DNA from: JBBQER01 sp038320885
Lineage (GTDB): Bacteria; Actinomycetota; Acidimicrobiia; IMCC26256; PALSA-610
Assembly: GCA_038320885.1 (NCBI GenBank)
Contig: JBBQER010000003.1
Location: forward strand, 17,047-81,046
Length of the DNA: 64,000 nucleotides
Direction of reading: 5' to 3'
Below the pieces are notes generated by a model. It was not told the DNA's origin and did no database searches. It saw only the letters and a program-made list of their open reading frames with translations. This document shows positions 59,039 through 64,000 of this stretch, one piece after another. The position numbers and the translations under genes are program-made. Position 1 is the stretch's first letter, and each line of letters starts with the position of its first letter.

Positions 59039-59968
59039 ATGCCGCTGCATCCGCAGGCACAAGCGGTTTGCGATCTCACCAATGCCACCCGCGTGCCCGT
59101 TGCGCCGGAGGACCGCGTACAGGTCACGCGTGACGGTTGGGGCTTGTACCTTGCGATGACGGGCGGCGAACCCCAGCCGGTACACACGGTGGAGGACCGC
59201 GATGCCGACGGTGTCCCCGTTCGTGTCTACCGGCCGTCGTCCGACACGAACCTCCCGATCTTCGTCGTCCTGCACGGCGGGGGCTGGGTGATCGGCAACG
59301 TCGAGCAGTACGACAGCATCGCGCGCTGGCTCACCAACGCGTCGGGAGCGGTCGTGGTGTCCGTCGACTACCGCCTCGCGCCCGAGCACCCGTATCCAGC
59401 GCCGCTCGACGACTGCTTCACGGCGCTGCAATGGGCCGCGACGCACGCGACCGAGATCGGCGGCGACGCGTCGCGCATTGCGGTCGGCGGCGACAGCGCG
59501 GGCGGCAACCTCGCGGCCGTGTGCGCGCTCCTCGCGCGTGACGCCGGCGGACCCGCGCTGGCGATGCAGGTGTTGGTCTACCCGGTGTGTGATTGCGATT
59601 TCGCCACCGCGTCGTACATCGCCAACGGCGAGGGATACGTGCTCGGATCCGAGGAGATGCAGTGGTTCTTCGACAGCTACACGGCCGGACTGGTCGACCT
59701 CGCCGACTGGCACGTCTCGCCGCTGCGGGCTCCCGATCTCCGCGGGGTTGCGCCTGCGTTGGTTCTCACCGCGGAATACGACCCGCTCCGTGACGAGGGT
59801 GAGGCGTACGCCGATCGCCTGCGCGCCGCCGGCGTCGCCGTGGAGTACCGCGGTTATGACGGGATGATCCACTCGTTCTTCGGGCTCCCGGCGTTCGACG
59901 CGGCCGGCGACGCGATGGATTTCGTGGCGACCGGGTTGCGGCAGGCGTTCGGTACTCTCGGCCCCTGA
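59039..59968 (+). CDS. Alpha/beta hydrolase, hormone-sensitive lipase-like (copy 2)
   Basis: A 309-residue paralogue of the preceding esterase, with VLHGGGWVIGNVEQYDS, VSVDYRLAPEHPYPAPLDD, VGGDSAGGNLAAVCALLARD, LTAEYDPLRDEGEAYADRL and YDGMIHSFFGLPAFD. All triad and oxyanion elements are intact. A tandem duplicate pair suggests related but different esters. The conserved protein at 59969 starts directly after its stop. Confidence 0.85.
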   Translation: MPLHPQAQAVCDLTNATRVPVAPEDRVQVTRDGWGLYLAMTGGEPQPVHTVEDRDADGVPVRVYRPSSDTNLPIFVVLHGGGWVIGNVEQYDSIARWLTNASGAVVVSVDYRLAPEHPYPAPLDDCFTALQWAATHATEIGGDASRIAVGGDSAGGNLAAVCALLARDAGGPALAMQVLVYPVCDCDFATASYIANGEGYVLGSEEMQWFFDSYTAGLVDLADWHVSPLRAPDLRGVAPALVLTAEYDPLRDEGEAYADRLRAAGVAVEYRGYDGMIHSFFGLPAFDAAGDAMDFVATGLRQAFGTLGP

Positions 59969-60526
59969 ATGGCCGTTATCGACGTCGCAGGTTTCGTTGC
60001 CGATTTGAAGGATCACGCCGTCGAGCACCGCTTCCACGTGCACGACGAGCGCCACTTCGTCGAGAGCTACTCCCTGCGTCAGACGTGGGAGGTCGACCTC
60101 CATCCCGAAGAGGGCTGCGAAGGTCCGGTCGACCTGTATCTCTCGCTCGAGATCGACCCGCGTGTGCTGCTGGGCTTCGAGGACGCGGTGATCGCGCTTG
60201 ATGACGAGAGCGATCCCGAAGACGACTTCCACTTCCCGCTCAGCTTCACGTGGGCACTCCCGCCGCTCCCGCACGGGCCCGATCTCCTCGTCCTGGCGAC
60301 CGAGCTGGCCGGCGTCGGCGGGCGGGAGCTGCCGGTCGAGGTGTCGGCCACCGACTCCTATCCCTCGGTCACCGACGCGCCCGAGCGCACCTTGCGGATC
60401 GTCGCCCACCAGAAGGTCTCGCTCCTCGGCATACGCCGGGGCGAGGAGGTGCCGTGCGATACGCTCGAGAGCTGCCTGAGCGTCAGCCGGTTCCTGCTCG
60501 AGCACGCAACCAACTGGCTCGGCTGA
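59969..60526 (+). CDS. Conserved hypothetical protein, 185 residues
   Basis: ATG at 59969 abuts the stop of the second esterase. The protein is acidic, without TM or signal. It has a regular alternation of beta-like segments: EHRFHVHDERHFVESYSLRQ, WEVDLHPEEGCEGPVDLYLS, EIDPRVLLGFEDAVIALDDE, then TLRIVAHQKVSLLGIRRGEE and a C-terminal helix CLSVSRFLLEHATNWL. No domain is recognised. Operon position after two esterases and before a Cys-containing small protein gives no clear role. Confidence 0.65.
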   Translation: MAVIDVAGFVADLKDHAVEHRFHVHDERHFVESYSLRQTWEVDLHPEEGCEGPVDLYLSLEIDPRVLLGFEDAVIALDDESDPEDDFHFPLSFTWALPPLPHGPDLLVLATELAGVGGRELPVEVSATDSYPSVTDAPERTLRIVAHQKVSLLGIRRGEEVPCDTLESCLSVSRFLLEHATNWLG

Positions 60527-60544
60527 AAGTGCGACAATGGTCCG

Positions 60545-60886
60545 GTGACGATGCGGACCGACTGCAAGCATTATGAGAGCCGGACCTACGGAAACGGCGA
60601 AGCGGTGCGCAAGTGTGTGCTCGACCTCGCACCCGACGCGCCCTGGGCGTGCCCGGCCGATTGCCCGAGCTACTCGCGCAAGATGATCGATGTGGGGTGG
60701 CAGTACGGCTCGCTCGCGCCGACGCGGGAGCCCGAGGAGCCACCGGCCACGCTCGACGCCGATGTCGCCGCCCTGCTCGACGAAGCCGAGGACATCGTGA
60801 ACCTCGCCGGCATCGACATCCTCGCCGAAGAGGAACGCAAGGCCAAGCGCAAGCTCTTCCGCAAGATCAAGAAGAAGCGCCGCTAG
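60545..60886 (+). CDS. Small Cys-containing protein with basic tail
   Basis: A 113-residue protein from GTG 60545. Four Cys are in the first 45 residues (MRTDCKHYESRTYGNGEAV, KCVLDLAPDAPWACPADCPS), a spacing that could bind a metal. An acidic middle and a basic end RKAKRKLFRKIKKKRR follow. The zinc-site-like half resembles small actinobacterial proteins found near DUF2236 genes, but no function is known to me. Its stop overlaps by four bases the end of the convergent DUF2236 gene. Confidence 0.6.
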   Translation: MTMRTDCKHYESRTYGNGEAVRKCVLDLAPDAPWACPADCPSYSRKMIDVGWQYGSLAPTREPEEPPATLDADVAALLDEAEDIVNLAGIDILAEEERKAKRKLFRKIKKKRR

Positions 60887-61647
60887 ATCGAGCGACGCCG
60901 GTTGGCGATGAACTGGGTTCCCGCGAGGAGTGCGGTGTTGGCTGCGCGGACCGCGGGGCGCGCGGGTCGCCATACGGGAAGCAGCGCGAGGTCGACCGCG
61001 GCGCGGCGGGGGAGCAGGTCTACTGCGCTCGCGAACAGCACGCCGTAGGCCGGCCGCATCCACGCCGGGAGCGGCGGCAACATGAGGAGCCACGCGAGAT
61101 CGCGCCCGGCCCTCGTGGCGCACGGCGCGGGATCGCCGAGCAGCACCTGGCTGACGGCCGTCGCGTCGCGCGGGGGGTCGTCGACGCCGAGCAGCTCCGC
61201 GACCCGCGCCATCTCCGCGACGTAGCGGTCACGTTCGGCGGTCGTGAGGCGAGGACCGTAGACCGATGCGGCGCGCAACGCGCTGCCGACGAGCGTCGCG
61301 TGTACGTAGCCGAGCAGGCCGGGATCGTTGGCCGAGTACAGCGCGCCGTTCGCGGCCACGCCCGCGACGGTGTTGTGCACGGACCGCACGCGATTGATCG
61401 CGGCGCGGGCAGTATCCGCGTCGCCGTAGGTCACGTCGGTGACGAACTCGACCGTCGCCTGATAGCGTCGCCACGGATTGCGGGCGACTTCGGAGTGCGA
61501 CGCCACCGCGTCGGCGACGAGCGGATGCCAAACCTGCAAGAGCAACGCGCGTAGCCCACCGGTCAGCATCGCCGGCGTCGAGTGCAACTGCCACGCAACG
61601 CTCTCCGGCCCGAACAGCCCGACGTCGGCATCCATGCGCCCGGTCAC
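60883..61647 (-). CDS. DUF2236 / MpaB-type oxygenase family protein
   Basis: The protein is 254 residues from GTG 61647, whose GTGA overlaps the permease stop; ATG 61635 is an alternative. It has the family block GLFGPESVAWQLHSTPAMLT, LLLQVWHPLVADAVASHSEV, NPWRRYQATVEFVTDVTYGD and VHNTVAGVAANGALYSANDP. MpaB/latex clearing-type proteins of this family bind heme b and can oxidise lipids or rubber, but the substrate here is unknown. It is the last gene of a minus-strand trio with an ABC exporter. Confidence 0.75.
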   Translation of the reverse strand: MTGRMDADVGLFGPESVAWQLHSTPAMLTGGLRALLLQVWHPLVADAVASHSEVARNPWRRYQATVEFVTDVTYGDADTARAAINRVRSVHNTVAGVAANGALYSANDPGLLGYVHATLVGSALRAASVYGPRLTTAERDRYVAEMARVAELLGVDDPPRDATAVSQVLLGDPAPCATRAGRDLAWLLMLPPLPAWMRPAYGVLFASAVDLLPRRAAVDLALLPVWRPARPAVRAANTALLAGTQFIANRRRSI

Positions 61648-62495
61648 TCCACCTTTCCGAAAAAGCGGGTCGCGATCGCGATGAGCGCCGAGCCGAGCGC
61701 GAGCACGATCACGATGTCGCTCCAGATCGGGACGACGTGATGGTTGATCGTCAGCGCGAGCTTCTCGCCGAGCAGCGCGCGGCGGGCGAGGTCGACGCCG
61801 TAGGTGGCGGGATTCAGCCGGCAGGGCAGCGCGAGCCAACCGGGCAGCCGGTTCAAGGGGAAGATCGCGCCCGACAGGAAGATCATCGGCTGCAGCACCA
61901 GCGCGAGCACCATCTGGAACGACTCCGTTCGCCGCATGCGGCTCGCGAGCACGATGCCCAACGACGTCATGGCGAAGGCGAGCAGCACCAGCGCGCCGAG
62001 CATTCCGAGAACGTTGAGCGCGGTGAGATGCACGCCGACCAGCGGCGCGAGCACGATCAGCACGATGCCCTGCGCGACCGCGACACTGCCGCCACCCACC
62101 GCCTTGCCGAGGACGAGCGCGCTGCGGGAGACGGGGGCGACGAGCATCTCGCGCATGAAGCCGAACTCGCGGTCCCACACGATTGCCATCGCGGAGAACA
62201 ACGCGGAGGTGATCACCGACATCGCGAGCACGCCGGGGAAGATGTACTCCTGGTAGGAGACGCCGCTGATGCCTCCCTTGCCGACGAGACGCTGCAGACC
62301 GGCACCGAGTACGAGGAGAAAGAGCACCGGCTGCGCGAAGCCGCTGATGATCCGCGTCGGCATGCGCCGCAACCGGATGAGCTCGCGCAGCGCAACTGTT
62401 CCGATCGTCCGGAGGTTGCGCACCAGTGCCGACTGAGGACGCGGGAGCGTGAAGCCGGAGGGAGTGCCCGGAGGAGGAGCCGTGTCGATCGCCAT
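61644..62495 (-). CDS. ABC-2 type transporter permease (DrrB-like)
   Basis: A 283-residue integral membrane protein. It has six hydrophobic segments, with ISGFAQPVLFLLVLGAGLQR, SYQEYIFPGVLAMSVITSAL, and the DrrB-type REFGFMREMLVAPVSRSALV loop. RMRRTESFQMVLALVLQPMI is the last conserved block before the C-terminal LALGSALIAIATRFF. It pairs with the ATP-binding gene upstream, nine bases away. DrrAB-type pumps export lipids, glycolipids or antibiotics; the cargo is unknown. Confidence 0.85.
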   Translation of the reverse strand: MAIDTAPPPGTPSGFTLPRPQSALVRNLRTIGTVALRELIRLRRMPTRIISGFAQPVLFLLVLGAGLQRLVGKGGISGVSYQEYIFPGVLAMSVITSALFSAMAIVWDREFGFMREMLVAPVSRSALVLGKAVGGGSVAVAQGIVLIVLAPLVGVHLTALNVLGMLGALVLLAFAMTSLGIVLASRMRRTESFQMVLALVLQPMIFLSGAIFPLNRLPGWLALPCRLNPATYGVDLARRALLGEKLALTINHHVVPIWSDIVIVLALGSALIAIATRFFGKVE

Positions 62496-62504
62496 GCCCG
62501 CCGC

Positions 62505-63515
62505 TCAGCGGCTTCGGTGCGCGCGGGCCACGGGATTGGCGGCGGCGAGCGAGCCCTGTTGCTCGGTGTCGCGCACGTCGTGGCCGGTGTACTTGATGAA
62601 GACGTCGTCGAGACTCGGCCGGCGGACGTTCACGCTTCGGACCCGCACGTCGATCGCCGCGAAGATCTTGGGCACGAACTCCTCGCCGTCGGCGATCTTG
62701 ATCACGAGCTGATCCCGCTCTCGCACCGGGTGCACATGTAGCCGCTCCGAGAGCTGGGTCGCGGCGGCCTCGTCGTCAGCCGTCGCGAGCGTCACGGTGT
62801 CGGCACCGACCGACGCCTTGAGCGCGTTCGGCGTGTCGATGGCGACGATCTTGCCTCCGTCGATGATCGCGATGCGGTCGCAGCGCTCCGCTTCGTCCAT
62901 GTAATGGGTCGTCACGAACATCGTTGTCTGCTCGCGCCGGCGGAGCTCGTCGACGTAGTCCCAGATGTGGAGGCGCGTCTGGGGATCGAGACCGATCGTC
63001 GGTTCGTCGAGGAACAGCACCTTCGGCGTGTGCAGGAGCCCGCGCGCGATCTCGAGCCGGCGCTTCATGCCGCCCGAGAATTGCTGCACGAGTTGATCCC
63101 TGCGCTCCATGAGCCCGACCATCTCGAGCAACGGCGCCATGCGCGGCTCGATCAGGTGGCTCGGCACCCCGTACATCACCGCGTGGAATCGCAGGTTCTC
63201 GGCTGCGGTCAAGTAGTCGTCGAGTGTGATCTCCTGGAACACGAGCCCGATGTTCGAGCGGACGCGGTCGCGCTCGGTGGTGACGTCGTAGCCGGCAACG
63301 CGGGCGCGGCCGCCACTCGGGCGCAGCAGCGTGCACAGGATCGAGATTGTGGTCGTCTTGCCGGCACCGTTGGGCCCGAGGAACCCGAAGAGCTCGCCCG
63401 CGTCGACCGAGAAGGACACGTCGTCGACGGCGGTGAAGTCGCCGAAGCGGCGTACCAGGCCCTCCACCTCGACGGCGGCACCAACTTCGACACCGCGATC
63501 AGGAGTGGTTCCCAC
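62505..63515 (-). CDS. ABC transporter ATP-binding protein (DrrA/daunorubicin-resistance type)
   Basis: A 336-residue ATPase from GTG 63515. It has the Walker A FGFLGPNGAGKTTTISILC, Q-loop GLVFQEITLDDYLTAAENL, signature QFSGGMKRRLEIARGLL, Walker B VLFLDEPTIGLDPQTR and TTHYMDEAERCDRI. The C-terminal extension with VRRPSLDDVFIKYTGHDVRD is typical of the DrrA family. It energises the permease encoded next. The transporter is of exporter type and unrelated to the FtsX permease at 3416-5875. Confidence 0.9.
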   Translation of the reverse strand: MGTTPDRGVEVGAAVEVEGLVRRFGDFTAVDDVSFSVDAGELFGFLGPNGAGKTTTISILCTLLRPSGGRARVAGYDVTTERDRVRSNIGLVFQEITLDDYLTAAENLRFHAVMYGVPSHLIEPRMAPLLEMVGLMERRDQLVQQFSGGMKRRLEIARGLLHTPKVLFLDEPTIGLDPQTRLHIWDYVDELRRREQTTMFVTTHYMDEAERCDRIAIIDGGKIVAIDTPNALKASVGADTVTLATADDEAAATQLSERLHVHPVRERDQLVIKIADGEEFVPKIFAAIDVRVRSVNVRRPSLDDVFIKYTGHDVRDTEQQGSLAAANPVARAHRSR

Positions 63516-63572
63516 GCCGACGATGATGGCAGATTTCCCAGGGGGGTCCGCGCGAGCCGCCGCTCGAGCGGA

Positions 63573-64000
63573 CTAGGCGACCCGCTCCGCACCCGCCTTG
63601 CGTTGGTAGTGGTGCCAGAGCGGCAACACCAGCGGTGCGAGCACGCGGAGTGATCGCTTGCCTGCTGTCTTCCACTCGTCGTCGGTCGCGATGACCGTCG
63701 CGCCGCGTTTTGGTCGACGCGGGTTGCCTCCGATGGCGTGGCCGACCCGGTCGATCACGAGCGTGTCGCGCTCGAGCGCCGCGGTCGACTCCGAGTCGAG
63801 GCCGAGCGTCCGGGTGATCGACCGGATGGCCGCGGCGGGATCGCGCGTGAGGTCCTCGTAGAGCACGTACGTGTCGGCGTAGGCGCGCCGCCGCAGCCAG
63901 TCGCCCTCGAGATTGGAGAGCAACCAGTTTGCGTACGACCGGGCGGCACCATGAGGAGTCGTCATCGAACCGGGCGGATAGTGGAACGCTCGCCCCCGGG
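63573..64000 (-). CDS. Sulfotransferase-family protein, 5' end outside window
   Basis: The frame is open to the right edge, so the N-terminal PAPS loop lies beyond the window. The visible 142 codons read FHYPPGSMTTPHGAARSYAN, then WLRRRAYADTYVLYEDLTRD, AAIRSITRTLGLDSES and HAIGGNPRRPKRGATVIATD with a C-terminal WHHYQRKAGAERVA. The YEDLTRDP and GNPxRxKxG blocks are typical of sulfotransferase family C-terminal halves. An internal ATG at 63965 is probably not the start, because coding similarity continues before it. The substrate is unknown. Confidence 0.7.
   Translation of the reverse strand, partial: RGRAFHYPPGSMTTPHGAARSYANWLLSNLEGDWLRRRAYADTYVLYEDLTRDPAAAIRSITRTLGLDSESTAALERDTLVIDRVGHAIGGNPRRPKRGATVIATDDEWKTAGKRSLRVLAPLVLPLWHHYQRKAGAERVA

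Noticed and set aside
1..64000. CRISPR arrays, tRNA and rRNA genes
   Set aside because: No regularly spaced direct repeats, cloverleaf-like sequences or rRNA-like stretches were noticed on either strand.

Overview
The window is about 64 kb of high-GC, densely packed bacterial DNA. Gene content points to Actinomycetota: a Mec-CysO-CysM cysteine-synthesis locus next to murI, rph and rdgB, two mycothiol-dependent DinB/maleylpyruvate-isomerase-like proteins, DUF2332, MpaB-type DUF2236, MmpL-type transport and many GTG/TTG starts. An Acidimicrobiia-like lineage is plausible but is inference. No ribosomal RNA, tRNA, CRISPR array or intact mobile element was seen.

Layout. (1) 1-14.4 kb: mixed metabolic genes: DinB-like enzymes, two SRPBCC proteins, DUF2855, a lone FtsX-type permease, a transglutaminase-like protein, a GNAT, a PPOX-type flavoprotein, a receiver/thioredoxin-reductase-like fusion, a frameshifted lipoprotein, a carotenoid oxygenase and a TesB-like thioesterase. 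(2) 14.49-14.84 kb: tmRNA (ssrA) on the minus strand, then ndh, trxA and an MmpL-type transporter on the plus strand. (3) 18.9-43.1 kb: a surface-glycan region full of duplications and broken copies. It holds methyltransferases, two GT-C-like membrane proteins, a GT2, a DegT aminotransferase, a sulfotransferase, two OafA-like acyltransferases, a GH29/beta-helix fusion, smpB and scraps of two IS families. (4) 43.1-49.5 kb: BKACE enzyme, nitronate monooxygenase, zwf and a stand-alone CoxL-like molybdoprotein. (5) 49.5-58.1 kb: mec, then a sigma factor with a membrane beta-propeller partner, then cysO, cysM, sua5, murI, an MBL-fold protein, rph and rdgB. (6) 58.1-64 kb: two tandem esterases, small conserved proteins, DUF2236, a DrrAB-type ABC exporter and a sulfotransferase that runs off the edge.

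The most interesting system is the minus-strand operon at 27.66-22.49 kb. It encodes an acyl carrier protein, an FkbH-type HAD-IIIC enzyme, an MBOAT O-acyltransferase, a membrane-anchored SGNH protein and a 40-residue single-TM protein that ends in FVYQGF. The parts match a Dlt-type envelope acylation machine (DltC, DltB, DltD, DltX), with FkbH in place of the adenylating ligase DltA. The tiny protein has the placement, topology and C-terminal F-x-Y-x-x-F expected of a DltX-like acyl relay. The SGNH plus mini-protein unit was duplicated in tandem, and one copy of each gene has decayed. The predicted job is to move an acyl group, perhaps glyceryl, from ACP across the membrane onto an envelope glycan; this is inference.

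The glycan region lies between smpB (37.5 kb) and ssrA (14.8 kb), which are on the same strand. A second, truncated smpB end is fused to a copy of the acp leader at 34.6-34.9 kb, suggesting the region grew by insertion and duplication between the two trans-translation genes.
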